Shown: positions 15,610 to 24,356 of the stretch, in pieces | Position numbering within the stretch: the first letter of the stretch is position 1 | How the letters are laid out: every line of letters begins with the position of its first letter | Origin: Bog-159 sp049516155 | GTDB lineage: Bacteria > Acidobacteriota > Terriglobia > Bryobacterales > Bryobacteraceae | Length of the DNA: 64,000 nt | Reading direction: 5' to 3' | NCBI GenBank assembly: GCA_049516155.1 | Contig: JBEKTJ010000014.1 | Span: 12,211-76,210 of the forward strand | The notes under the pieces: model-generated | Database searches by the model: none | Seen by the model: the letters and a program-made list of their open reading frames with translations, nothing else | Told to the model about the DNA's origin: nothing | Made by a program: the position numbers and the translations under genes

Positions 15610-17235
15610 TCACAACGGCGTTAACGGCCGTACTTCCGCGCCCATCCGAAAAACGTGCGTCAATGAATTGTCCGGCGGCGGAGTCAACAGTGTGGGCCGC
15701 AGCAGGATCAGGACCCGATCGAAGCTCTTATTGTGCGTGACGTTGCTGGTCAGCGGCCCTATTAGCGGAATTCCGGCCAGCCCCGCAATGCCTGCAATAC
15801 TGCGGGCATCTTCATCGTCGACCAGTCCGGCCACCACCGCCCATTCCCCCATCTTGAGTGTCACGTCCGACTTCATGGACCGGTTGGAGATGATCGGAAT
15901 ATTGTTCACCGACGCGCCGCCCAGCACCTTGAATTCGGCCTCTATCGAAAGCGTCACTTCGTCCGTGCCATGCACGTGAGGAGTGGCCTTCAGCGAAAGG
16001 CCCAGATCCTCAAAGGTGAAGGAAGGCGGCGGCTGGTAAGTACTCGACCCAATGGGGCCGGATGTGTTGCTGACGCCGCTGGTGCCCACAAAAGCGCCGG
16101 TCAGGATGGGGTACTTCTGGCCGACTTTGATGGTGGCCGGCTGGCCATCCACGGAGCGCGCGCTGGCTTGCAGCAGTGTGCGGCTGTCGGACTTGGTCAG
16201 AGATGCCACCAACTCCACGTTCGCCACGCCGATTCCAATCAGGGCCGGACCCGCGCCGAAGCGCAGCATGCCGGAAATGTTCTGCGCAAGCTGCGGCACG
16301 TTCTGCATAAAGGTGCTGAAAGAGGACAGCGGGAACGAACTTTGCAGAGGCAGCCCGTAGTTCAGGTCGCTGGTCTTCGTCACCTCCACGAACTCCATTT
16401 CCACCAGGACCTCCGCGCGGGGATGCAGCAGATCGTGGAAGAGTTGCTGCGCCGCCAGGACCTTCGAGACGGCATCCCGCATCAACACCATATTGGCGTG
16501 ACTATCCCAAGCTACTTTCTGTATGCCGCAAGCCTGTTGCACCGCGGTGACCATGGCGGTTAAATCCTGCTGCGTGGTCGGCTCGGGCAGCGGAATGATC
16601 ACAGCCGCATAGGGCTCCTCTTCTTTCCGCTTTTGTGCGGTGTCTTTTACCACCATGAAGAGGCGATCGGAGATGGGCACCAAAAAGGAACTGGTGACAG
16701 CCTCCAACGCATGCAAAGCTTCGCGGTAATCCACCTGGTCCATCTGAAAGCGGATGGTTTGGGTGGGGTGGTAGTCGCCATCGAAAACACAATCCAGCCC
16801 GTAGGCGTGCGCCACCGTTTCGAACACAGTCTTGATGTCGGCCCGCAGGTCGAAGTCCTTGAGAATCGGCGCGGCGTTCAGTTTGGTTGGAGGCAGGGGC
16901 TTGCGCGCCTCCGCCAAGTCCAGCGCCGTGACGGCCGGCAGCGTCTGTTGATCCGGCTCGGGCGCGGAGTCGTCCACGTCCGGCGCCGCCTGCGGCATTA
17001 CTTTGGATTCTAGCGCGGCCTGCGTCTGCAAAGCCAAAGTGTGCGACCAATATAGGTGGTTGTCCGGTTCCAGCGCAGCCGCCTCGGAATATAACAAATA
17101 GGCGCGCGCGATCTGGCCCGCTTTCTCGGCCTTGCGCGCCTGTCTGTAAAGCTTGGAGGCTTCCGAGGCCCACACGCTGGTGGCCAGCGCCAGAGCCAGC
17201 AGAATGGGAAATACCCGCACAAACGATTGACGCAA
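15610..17235 (-). CDS. Secretin-like outer-membrane protein (GspD/PilQ superfamily)
   Basis: About 541 residues from TTG 17235; GTG 17220 is an alternative. Either places the signal peptide (VFPILLALALATSVWA) at the N-terminus, and a longer start would run into the divergent gene. After a short TPR-like stretch (SKLYRQARKAEKAGQIARAY) comes an STN/N0-like domain (FDLRADIKTVFETVAHAYGL), N-domain repeats, and the secretin core (VDGQPATIKVGQKYPILTG, EDLGLSLKATPHV, MGEWAVVAGLV, LIGPLTSNVTHNKSFDRVLILLRP). Secretins form the outer-membrane ring of type II secretion or type IV pili. No other secretion or pilus gene lies nearby, so its machine is unknown. Confidence 0.88.
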   Translation of the reverse strand: MRQSFVRVFPILLALALATSVWASEASKLYRQARKAEKAGQIARAYLLYSEAAALEPDNHLYWSHTLALQTQAALESKVMPQAAPDVDDSAPEPDQQTLPAVTALDLAEARKPLPPTKLNAAPILKDFDLRADIKTVFETVAHAYGLDCVFDGDYHPTQTIRFQMDQVDYREALHALEAVTSSFLVPISDRLFMVVKDTAQKRKEEEPYAAVIIPLPEPTTQQDLTAMVTAVQQACGIQKVAWDSHANMVLMRDAVSKVLAAQQLFHDLLHPRAEVLVEMEFVEVTKTSDLNYGLPLQSSFPLSSFSTFMQNVPQLAQNISGMLRFGAGPALIGIGVANVELVASLTKSDSRTLLQASARSVDGQPATIKVGQKYPILTGAFVGTSGVSNTSGPIGSSTYQPPPSFTFEDLGLSLKATPHVHGTDEVTLSIEAEFKVLGGASVNNIPIISNRSMKSDVTLKMGEWAVVAGLVDDEDARSIAGIAGLAGIPLIGPLTSNVTHNKSFDRVLILLRPTLLTPPPDNSLTHVFRMGAEVRPLTPL

Positions 17236-17339
17236 TATACGCTCGCCGCGTGCAGGCTGCGTGCAAACGGGGCGGGCGGCCACGCTGGGTACAGCGCGTG
17301 CGGAACAAAGTGCGCGCGCGGTTATGATGGAAGCTGTAC

Positions 17340-18410
17340 ATGACGGGAATGCCCGCATTTGAACACTTTTTGTCGCTGCACTGGGGGCAACTGATCGTTC
17401 CTGTTTGCGTGCTGGCGCTAACCCTGGCGGCCGGCTACGCAGCCAAGCGCGTGATGATGCACCTCCTGCGCCCTTGGGTGGCGCGCAGCAAAGGTCCGTC
17501 CGCCCAGTTCGCCATCGATGCCGTGCGGGGTCCGTTTATGATCTGGGTGCTGATCCTGGGCACGCACTTGGCGATGCAATCGTCGGACCTGCACCCAAAG
17601 GCGACGCTGTGGATCGGGCGGGCGTTGCTGGCGCTGTGGATCCTCTCGCTCACCTTCATCAGCGCCCGCCTGGCGGGCGCGCTCATCAGATTCCATGGCA
17701 GTGGTATTCCGGGAGCGCTGCCCGTTACCACGCTGACGCAAACGCTCGCGCAACTCGCCGTCGTGATTCTGGGGCTGTTGGTGCTGCTGAACCTGTGGGG
17801 CATCTCCATCACGCCGATCCTGACCGCCCTCGGTGTCGGCGGCTTGGCCGTGGCGCTGGCGCTGCAAGATACTCTATCAAACCTGTTCGCTGGGTTCTAT
17901 GTGGCAATCGCTCGCCAAGTGCGGCTGGGCGATTATATTCGCCTCAACACCGGCGAAGAAGGCTATGTCACCGATATCGGCTGGCGCAGCACTACGGTCC
18001 GGGCGCTGGCCAATAACATGATCATCATTCCGAATAGCAAGCTGGGCCAGGCCGTCGTAACTAACTTCTACCTGCCCGAAAAGCGCGTGGGGGTATCCAT
18101 TCAAATCGGCGTGGGTTACGACTGCGATCCCGACCAGATCGAGCGGGTTCTGCTCGAAGAAGCACGGACCGCAGCGGGCGAAGTACCGGGCATGCTGGCC
18201 GAGCCGGCGCCCGCCGTAACCTTCGATCCCGGTTTCGGCGATTGGTCGCTAGGCTTCACACTCGGATATAGCGTGCAGGAATTTAACGATCAGTTCCGTG
18301 TGCGCCACGAGCTGCGGAAACGCATCTTGAAGCGGCTGCGACAGGAGAAGATCGACATGCCATTTCCCACCCGCACCATTTATGTGCACGGCCAGGACGA
18401 CTCCCGATGA
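17340..18410 (+). CDS. Small-conductance mechanosensitive channel, MscS family
   Basis: 356 residues, inner membrane. Several hydrophobic helices precede the pore helix region (LNLWGISITPILTALGVGGLAVALALQDTLSNLFAGFY) and the beta domain (VRLGDYIRLNTGEEGYVTDIGWRSTTVRALANNMIIIPNSKL), both diagnostic of MscS. The cytoplasmic alpha/beta domain closes the protein. It would release solutes on hypo-osmotic shock. It overlaps the next gene in ATGA. Confidence 0.93.
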   Translation: MTGMPAFEHFLSLHWGQLIVPVCVLALTLAAGYAAKRVMMHLLRPWVARSKGPSAQFAIDAVRGPFMIWVLILGTHLAMQSSDLHPKATLWIGRALLALWILSLTFISARLAGALIRFHGSGIPGALPVTTLTQTLAQLAVVILGLLVLLNLWGISITPILTALGVGGLAVALALQDTLSNLFAGFYVAIARQVRLGDYIRLNTGEEGYVTDIGWRSTTVRALANNMIIIPNSKLGQAVVTNFYLPEKRVGVSIQIGVGYDCDPDQIERVLLEEARTAAGEVPGMLAEPAPAVTFDPGFGDWSLGFTLGYSVQEFNDQFRVRHELRKRILKRLRQEKIDMPFPTRTIYVHGQDDSR

Positions 18411-19192
18411 GACTGGCCGCCGCATGGGTCTTATGCGGTTTCTGGGTTTCCGGAGCGCTGGCGATAGAGCTAAAGCCGGAAACCGTCCAGGCATTTGACC
18501 GGTACATTCGCGAGACGGAGGCTCGCCAGGATCAACGACTGCGTCCGGGCGGCAAGTTTCTATGGGTGGATGAGCGGCCGGGGCAAGCGGCGCAAGTGCG
18601 CCAAGGTCAACTGGCCATCGAGAATCGCGGAGAGCGGGATACCCTCGCGGTCCCGGGCGGCTTGATCCACGATTGGTTCGGCGCGGTATTCGTTCCTGGG
18701 GTCACGCTGGCGAAGACCCTCGCGCTAGTCCAGGATTACGGGCGCAATCAAGACAACTACAAGCCTGAAGTGCTGGCCTCCCGTTTGGTCAGCCGCACCG
18801 GAAACGACTTCCATGTATATATGCGGCTGATGAAGCAGCGGGTCGTTACGGTAATCCTGGACACCGAATACGACGTGCGCTACTTTCCGCTGGATGGGGA
18901 TCGCTGCTATAGCCGCGCCTATAGCACGCGCATCGCGCAAGTGGAGAATGCCGGCAAACCCGACGAGCGCACTTTACCGTCGGGCAAGGACGATGGCTTT
19001 CTGTGGCGGTTGTACTCCTATTGGAGATTCCAGGAGCGCGATGGCGGCGTATATGTGGAATGCGAAGCCATCTCGCTGACGCGCGGCATACCGGCTGGAC
19101 TGGGCTGGCTGATTGAGCCGATCGTTACGACTCTGCCGCGCGAATCGCTGGCGAACACTTTGCAGGAAACGCGGGCGGCATTGCTGAAGTAG
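18407..19192 (+). CDS. Exported protein of unknown function
   Basis: 261 residues with a signal peptide (LAAAWVLCGFWVSGALA). The rest is soluble, with stretches such as FVPGVTLAKTLALVQDYGRN, YMRLMKQRVVTVILDTEYDV and DGGVYVECEAISLTRGIPAGLGW that resemble START/SRPBCC-like folds seen in acidobacterial exported proteins. I do not recognise a named family with certainty. Translationally coupled to the MscS channel gene by ATGA. Confidence 0.7.
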   Translation: MRLAAAWVLCGFWVSGALAIELKPETVQAFDRYIRETEARQDQRLRPGGKFLWVDERPGQAAQVRQGQLAIENRGERDTLAVPGGLIHDWFGAVFVPGVTLAKTLALVQDYGRNQDNYKPEVLASRLVSRTGNDFHVYMRLMKQRVVTVILDTEYDVRYFPLDGDRCYSRAYSTRIAQVENAGKPDERTLPSGKDDGFLWRLYSYWRFQERDGGVYVECEAISLTRGIPAGLGWLIEPIVTTLPRESLANTLQETRAALLK

Positions 19193-19203
19193 GCTGTAAG
19201 AGG

Positions 19204-19518
19204 TTAAGGCCGGACTAAGCTGCGCTGCTCCTCGATCCGTTCCACGCGACGCGTCAACTGCGAAATATCCGTATGGAAATCGAGGCGCAGTTCGGCAAAA
19301 CCCTGGCGCGTCTCCGCGCGCAACGCTTCAACTTGAGCGCTCAGCTTCTTGTCGATGCCCTCAATCTGTGCGCTCAGCTTCTTGTCGACGCCCTCGATCT
19401 GTGCGCTCAGCGCCTTGGTGTTCAGCCAAGCGGTAAAAACGACCACGAGCAGACTGCCGAACAGCGCCAGAATCGTGGGCATCCAGATTTGCACTTGCGC
19501 CGGCATGATCAACCACAT
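19204..19518 (-). CDS. Small membrane-anchored coiled-coil protein
   Basis: 104 residues. One membrane helix (IWMPTILALFGSLLVVVFTAWL, ~11-32) is followed by a coiled coil made of 11-residue repeats, LSAQIEGVDKK / LSAQIEGIDKK / LSAQVEALRAE, then QGFAELRLDFHTDISQLTRRVERIEEQ. The repeats reflect a 33-nt DNA repeat. Function unknown; it lies convergent to the preceding gene and divergent from lexA. Confidence 0.7.
   Translation of the reverse strand: MWLIMPAQVQIWMPTILALFGSLLVVVFTAWLNTKALSAQIEGVDKKLSAQIEGIDKKLSAQVEALRAETRQGFAELRLDFHTDISQLTRRVERIEEQRSLVRP
19337..19414. repeat. 33-nt tandem repeat encoding the coiled coil
   Basis: Two near-identical 33-nt units (19337-19369 and 19370-19402, differing at two positions) and the start of a third (GCGCTCAGC). 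The unit encodes eleven residues on the minus strand. Confidence 0.85.
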
Positions 19519-19595
19519 TATACGCTAATTTCTTGCGCCCTCTTGCATTTCCCTTTTTCTTCGCCCACAATAGGCAGAAGGGAGGAATTGATCGG

Positions 19596-20222
19596 ATGGC
19601 CCTAACCCGCCGCCAAAAGCAAGTGCTCGATCTGATTGCGAAATTCGTCGACGATAACGGCTACAGCCCCAGCTATGAAGAACTGGCGCAAGGCCTGAAC
19701 CTGGCTTCGCTGGCCACCGTCCACAAACACATCTCAGCGCTGACCGGTAAGAATTATCTGAAGCGCGGCTTCAACCAGAGCCGCTCACTGGAGCTCGGCC
19801 CGAAGTACGTGCAAGAGAACCGCCGCCATCGGGAGGCCGCGGCGCTCGAGATTCCGCTGCTCGGGCGCATCGCCGCCGGATTACCCGTGGAGTCGGTCGA
19901 GCAGCACGCCACCCTCAGCTTCGCCGATTTTGTGGGACACCCCGGCACCTTCGCACTGGAAGTGCGCGGAGAATCGATGATTGGCGATCACATCTGCGAC
20001 GGAGACATGGTGCTGCTCGAGCGCGCAACCGAAGTGCGCGACGGCGAAATCGTGGTAGCACTGGTCGACGGCGCGGAAACCACGCTCAAGCGTTTTTACC
20101 GCGAACCCGGAGGCAAAGTCCGGCTGCAGCCCGCCAACCCCGCCCTACAGCCGATCATTGTGCCGGCCGCGGACGTCCAGATACAGGGGCGCCTTCTAGC
20201 CGTCCTGCGTAAATATAAGTAA
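19596..20222 (+). CDS. lexA: LexA repressor
   Basis: 208-residue SOS repressor/autoprotease. ATG 19596 is chosen because GGGAGG lies 11-16 nt upstream and MALTRRQKQVLDLIAKFVDD is the family N-terminus. Winged helix ~1-70 (YSPSYEELAQGLNLASLATVHKHI); cleavage bond Ala94-Gly95 (GRIAAGLPVE); catalytic Ser127 (RGESMIGD) and Lys165 (TTLKRF). All essential residues are present. I could not identify a SOS box upstream; acidobacterial LexA motifs are poorly known to me. Confidence 0.96.
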   Translation: MALTRRQKQVLDLIAKFVDDNGYSPSYEELAQGLNLASLATVHKHISALTGKNYLKRGFNQSRSLELGPKYVQENRRHREAAALEIPLLGRIAAGLPVESVEQHATLSFADFVGHPGTFALEVRGESMIGDHICDGDMVLLERATEVRDGEIVVALVDGAETTLKRFYREPGGKVRLQPANPALQPIIVPAADVQIQGRLLAVLRKYK

Positions 20223-20256
20223 CTTGACTTATCGCGTGAGCAAACCGGCCTTGGGC

Positions 20257-20553
20257 TTAGTTTGCGACTGACATGGTCAGGCTGGCGCGTAACTCTTGTT
20301 CGGCGCGCAGCCAGTCGTCTTCGGAAGAGCCGCCTTGATAACCGCGCGACTCCCAATACGAATACGCTAGTTGAGCTATGTCGTCGAACGCCAGATCGTG
20401 TGCCGGGGCTGCTGCCGCGGACGAGGGTGCTAAGGCACTCTCGGACGTTACAGCGGAGTTCCGATGCTGTCGTCTCACCGTACTCTTTGCGCGCGCCGGA
20501 GCGGCGCCGGAAGCTGATGCGGACGCGGAGCTAGTACTTCTTTTTGTAGCCAT
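20257..20553 (-). CDS. DUF2934 domain protein
   Basis: About 98 residues from ATG 20553; a longer start at 20583 is possible. The N-terminal half is Ala/Ser-rich and basic. The C-terminal ~40 residues, DDIAQLAYSYWESRGYQGGS then DDWLRAEQEL, match the short DUF2934 motif (A-Y-x3-E-x-R-G ... DW-x2-AE-x-EL). Function of the family is unknown. Divergent from nfeD, convergent with lexA. Confidence 0.75.
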   Translation of the reverse strand: MATKRSTSSASASASGAAPARAKSTVRRQHRNSAVTSESALAPSSAAAAPAHDLAFDDIAQLAYSYWESRGYQGGSSEDDWLRAEQELRASLTMSVAN

Positions 20554-20757
20554 ACAAAGTATTTTCTCCCTAAAGAACTTCAAAAACTGGATTCCCTAAT
20601 TTTACCAGACTTCACCACGCGCGCCGTAAAAAGTTTTTATCAATTCCATCACATTTTTTCGAGAACGGTGACGTTTCGGACCACCCGCCAGAAAGGGTGT
20701 CTCAACCGCTCTGCCAACGATCTGTATTGCTCTACAGTGAGGTATATTAATGTCAGA

Positions 20758-22056
20758 GTGCGATCGCGATTGGCAAGCCTGATTCTGCTGGCGCTGACGG
20801 CGGCGGGATCGAAGGCCGAGGCGCCCCGGGTGCTGGCCGTGGACCTGGATGGCATGATCCATCCGGTGACCACCGAAGTACTGTCGCGCGCAATCAAACA
20901 AGCCAAACAAGAAAACGCCACGCTATTGCTGGTGCGCGTGAATACGCCCGGCGGCCTCATGGACGCCATGCGTGAATCCATCGAAGAGATCGTCGCCGCT
21001 CCCATGCCCGTAGTGACATACGTCGCGCCCAGCGGCGCGCGGGCGGCCTCCGCGGGATTCTTCATTCTGGAGGCGGGCGACGTTGCGGCGATGTCTCCCG
21101 GCACCAATACGGGCGCGGCGCATCCCGTGATGATCGGCGGCGAGATGGATGCGGTCATGAAGCAGAAAGTCGAGAACGACGCGGCCGCCTCTCTGCGCAG
21201 CATCGTAAGCAAACGCGGCCGCAACAGCGCGCTCGCCGAGAAAGCCATCCGCGAGAGTCAGTCGTTCACCGAGAAGGAAGCGCTCGACAACCACCTGATC
21301 GAACTGGTGGCGAACGACGAACGCGATCTGCTCGATAAACTGGATGGGCGCGAGGTCACGCGCCTGGACGGGACCCGCACGGTGTTGCACACGCGCGGCG
21401 CCACCATCGAAATTTACGAAAAAAATCTGCGCCAGAAAATCATTTCCGCGATCAGCGATCCCAACCTGGCGCTGGTCCTGCTGGTGCTCGGCGCGCTGGG
21501 CATCTATGTGGAGTTCAGCTCACCGGGTATGATTGTGCCCGGCATTCTGGGAGCGATCCTGGCCCTGTTGGGCCTTTCGGCACTCTCGGTGCTCCCCATC
21601 AACTGGCTGGGTGCGGCGTTGTTACTGCTGGCCTTCGCGCTTTTCGTTCTGGAAGCTAAATTCGCCACGCACGGCGTTCTGGGCGCGGGCGGGGCGCTAT
21701 CCATGGTGCTCGGCGCGGTGATGCTGGTCGACGGCCCCGTGCCCGAAATGCGCATTCATCTCTTCACCGCCATAGCGCTGGCGTTGCCCTTCTCGCTGAT
21801 CACGATGCTGCTGCTTTCGCTGGTACTGCGCGCGCGCCGCAATAAAGTAGTGACAGGCACGCAGGGCATGATCGGCGAAATCGGCACGGCCGTCACGCCG
21901 CTGGCGCCAGATGGTAAGATCTTCGTCCGCGGCGAATACTGGAATGCCGTATCGCCGGCACAAGTGGCAGCCGGCAGCCGCGTACGCGTTGTGGCTATTC
22001 ATCGACTCAAACTCACCGTGGAACCTATCCTGCCCCTGAACGGAGCCTCGACATGA
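20758..22056 (+). CDS. nfeD: NfeD-type membrane serine protease (long form)
   Basis: About 432 residues from GTG 20758, which gives a signal peptide (SRLASLILLALTAAGSKA). A ClpP-like protease domain follows (LLVRVNTPGGLMDAMRESI, VVTYVAPSGARAASAGFFI with nucleophile Ser, and a Lys in the KAIRESQSFTEKEAL region). Then come four membrane helices (~265-385) and a C-terminal OB-fold NfeD domain (GMIGEIGTAVTPLAPDGKIF). The family pairs with slipins, and a slipin overlaps its stop. Role: membrane protein quality control. Confidence 0.93.
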   Translation: MRSRLASLILLALTAAGSKAEAPRVLAVDLDGMIHPVTTEVLSRAIKQAKQENATLLLVRVNTPGGLMDAMRESIEEIVAAPMPVVTYVAPSGARAASAGFFILEAGDVAAMSPGTNTGAAHPVMIGGEMDAVMKQKVENDAAASLRSIVSKRGRNSALAEKAIRESQSFTEKEALDNHLIELVANDERDLLDKLDGREVTRLDGTRTVLHTRGATIEIYEKNLRQKIISAISDPNLALVLLVLGALGIYVEFSSPGMIVPGILGAILALLGLSALSVLPINWLGAALLLLAFALFVLEAKFATHGVLGAGGALSMVLGAVMLVDGPVPEMRIHLFTAIALALPFSLITMLLLSLVLRARRNKVVTGTQGMIGEIGTAVTPLAPDGKIFVRGEYWNAVSPAQVAAGSRVRVVAIHRLKLTVEPILPLNGAST

Positions 22057-22844
22057 TCGACTTCACCAGCTTCACCACGATCGTCATCGTCATTGTGGTG
22101 CTGTACCTGATCTCCTCCATCAAGATCCTGCGCGAGTACGAGCGCGGCGTCATCTTCCGGCTGGGCCGCCTGCTCGCCGAGCCCAAAGGACCGGGTGTCA
22201 TTTTGGTCTTCGCGCCCATTGATCGCATCGTGCGCGTTTCGCTGCGCGTGGAAACTCTGGAAGTCCCGCCGCAGGACGTGATTACCCGCGACAACGTGAC
22301 CGTGAAAGTGAACGCCGTCATTTACTTTCGCGTTCTGGAGCCGCGGCTGGCGATCGTGGAGGTCGCCAATTTCCTGAATGCCACGTCGCAACTGGCGCAG
22401 ACCACGCTGCGCAGCGTGCTGGGCGAGGTGGAGTTGGATGAGCTTTTGAGCCAGCGCGATAAGCTAAACCTCCGGCTGCAATCGATACTCGACCAGCACA
22501 CGTCGCCCTGGGGCGTGAAGGTGACCGTGGTGGAGGTGAAGCAGGTGGATCTGCCCGATCAGATGATCCGCGCCATCGGCCGCCAAGCCGAAGCCGAGCG
22601 CGAGCGCCGCGCCAAGATCATCCATGCCGAAGGCGAGTACAGCGCCGCCGAAAAGCTTTCCATGGCCGCCAAAGTCATCCAGGAACAGCCCGTGGCGATC
22701 CAGTTGCGCTACTTGCAGACGCTGGTCGAAATCGGCACCGAAAAAAATACCACCATCGTTTTCCCTCTGCCGCTCGATATACTGTCATCTTTGGAGCGCG
22801 CCCTGAGCAAGCTGGGTGAACCGTCCAAACCGGCTAATGCATGA
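22053..22844 (+). CDS. Slipin / stomatin-like SPFH protein
   Basis: 263 residues: one N-terminal membrane segment (TIVIVIVVLYLISSIKI), then the SPFH/band 7 domain (LREYERGVIFRLGR, VETLEVPPQDVITRDNVTVKVNAVIYFRV, VGE-type oligomer helix) and a C-terminal helical region (QAEAERERRAKIIHAEGEYSAAEKL). Its substrate or partner is normally the NfeD protease encoded just upstream; the genes overlap in ATGA. Forms membrane microdomain assemblies. Confidence 0.95.
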   Translation: MIDFTSFTTIVIVIVVLYLISSIKILREYERGVIFRLGRLLAEPKGPGVILVFAPIDRIVRVSLRVETLEVPPQDVITRDNVTVKVNAVIYFRVLEPRLAIVEVANFLNATSQLAQTTLRSVLGEVELDELLSQRDKLNLRLQSILDQHTSPWGVKVTVVEVKQVDLPDQMIRAIGRQAEAERERRAKIIHAEGEYSAAEKLSMAAKVIQEQPVAIQLRYLQTLVEIGTEKNTTIVFPLPLDILSSLERALSKLGEPSKPANA

Positions 22845-23443
22845 AGAATAACGAAACCGGCGAATTCGAACTGGTGCTGGGCAATCGGCAGTTGCTCAGC
22901 GGTTTTTTCATTGTGGTAATTCTGTTCGCGGTGTTTTTTGTGATGGGCTACATCGTGGGCCGCAACTCCACACCCCAACTTGCCGCGAGTCGCGATCAAG
23001 GCGGCGGGACGGCGGCCACTTCCGGTGCGCGCCCGCAACCGGCCTCCGGAAGCGCGCCCGCGTTGCAGACTCCCCCGGCCGCCGCTGAACCGCCTAAGGA
23101 CGATGCCGGCGCTAATCCACCTGTCAGCGAACCGCAGCCTGCGACGCAGGCAGCGCAGGCTCCCGCGCGGAAGACTGATCCGCCCGCGCCCGTGGCGCCC
23201 GCTGCGCCGGCCGCTGTGGAGTCGACGCCCGGCGAAACCTATCTGCAAGTCACCGCAGTCAAGCAGGATGTGGCGGAGACAGTCGCCAAGACGCTTAAGG
23301 ATAAAGGCTTCCCGGCCGTGTTGTCGCCTGGGCCCGCGGGCAAGACGCGCGTGCTGGTGGGGCCGTATGCGGACCTCTCCAAACTCGGGCAAGCCAAAGC
23401 GGAACTCGAACGCTTGGGCTTTTCACCGTTCGTGAAAAGATAG
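22841..23443 (+). CDS. SPOR-domain membrane protein
   Basis: 200 residues. A short cytoplasmic N-terminus, one membrane helix (SGFFIVVILFAVFFVMGYIVG), a Pro/Ala-rich linker (~50-130), and a C-terminal SPOR domain (YLQVTAVKQDVAETVAKTLK ... VLVGPYADLSKLGQAKAELE) that binds denuded septal peptidoglycan. Likely periplasmic, linked to division or the cell wall. Overlaps the slipin gene and is 4 nt before lipA. Confidence 0.88.
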   Translation: MKNNETGEFELVLGNRQLLSGFFIVVILFAVFFVMGYIVGRNSTPQLAASRDQGGGTAATSGARPQPASGSAPALQTPPAAAEPPKDDAGANPPVSEPQPATQAAQAPARKTDPPAPVAPAAPAAVESTPGETYLQVTAVKQDVAETVAKTLKDKGFPAVLSPGPAGKTRVLVGPYADLSKLGQAKAELERLGFSPFVKR

Positions 23444-23447
23444 AAAC

Positions 23448-24356
23448 GTGGACGGCAACCTGGTACACATCAACGGCGGGTCGCCGCGCCTGCCCGAATG
23501 GGCCCGCAAGAGCGCCACGCATTACGAATCGCTGCACCGCCTCAAAGTGGGATTGCGGCAGCTCAATCTGCACACCGTGTGCGAATCTGCGCGCTGCCCG
23601 AACATCCACGAATGCTTCGCGCGCAGCGCGGCCACCTTCATGATCCTCGGCAATCTTTGTACCCGCGGCTGCGGATTCTGTTCTGTGCCGAAAGGCTCGC
23701 CCGCCAGGCAGGACATGCGGCTCGATCCGGCCGAGCCGGCCAATGTCGCGCGCATGGCCGCCTCCATGGAATTGCGCTACGTGGTGATCACCAGCGTGAA
23801 TCGCGACGATCTGCGCGACGGCGGCTCGGCACATTTCGCGGAGACCGTGCGCCAGGTGCGCCGCGCTTTGCCGGACTCTCGCGTGGAAGTGCTGACACCC
23901 GATTTTTGCGGCGATCTGCAGGCCGTGGCCCGTGTGCTGGATGCCGCGCCGCACGTCTTCAACCACAACATCGAGACAGTGCCGCGGCTCTACGGCCGTG
24001 TCCGCCCGCAGGCCGACTACCAGCAGTCGCTCGACGTGCTGGATTTCGCGCGCCGCTATCGCCCCGATATACTGACCAAGTCCGGCCTGATGGTGGGGCT
24101 GGGAGAGACCGAAGACGAAGTACACGCGGTACTGCGCGATCTGCGCGCCGCCGGGACCGCCGTGGCCACCATCGGCCAATATCTCCGGCCCACCCGCCGC
24201 AACCTGCCAGTATCCGCTTATGTCGACCCGCGGCAGTTTGACCGGTACCGCGATTACGGCCTGTCCATCGGCTTCCAGATGGTCTTCAGCGGCCCGCTGG
24301 TGCGCAGCTCGTACATGGCCGAACGCGTCAGCGAAGAGGCGCGGTCGGCAAATTGA
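23448..24356 (+). CDS. lipA: Lipoyl synthase
   Basis: Radical-SAM enzyme inserting two sulfurs into octanoyl groups on E2/GcvH. 302 residues from GTG 23448. The auxiliary cluster cysteines are Cys45, Cys50, Cys56 (CESARCPNIHEC); the radical-SAM cluster is Cys71, Cys75, Cys78 (CTRGCGFC); the C-terminal RSSYMA holds the conserved Arg-Ser-Ser. HNIETVPRLYGRVRP and KSGLMVGLGET are also intact. No lipB is visible nearby. Confidence 0.97.
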   Translation: MDGNLVHINGGSPRLPEWARKSATHYESLHRLKVGLRQLNLHTVCESARCPNIHECFARSAATFMILGNLCTRGCGFCSVPKGSPARQDMRLDPAEPANVARMAASMELRYVVITSVNRDDLRDGGSAHFAETVRQVRRALPDSRVEVLTPDFCGDLQAVARVLDAAPHVFNHNIETVPRLYGRVRPQADYQQSLDVLDFARRYRPDILTKSGLMVGLGETEDEVHAVLRDLRAAGTAVATIGQYLRPTRRNLPVSAYVDPRQFDRYRDYGLSIGFQMVFSGPLVRSSYMAERVSEEARSAN

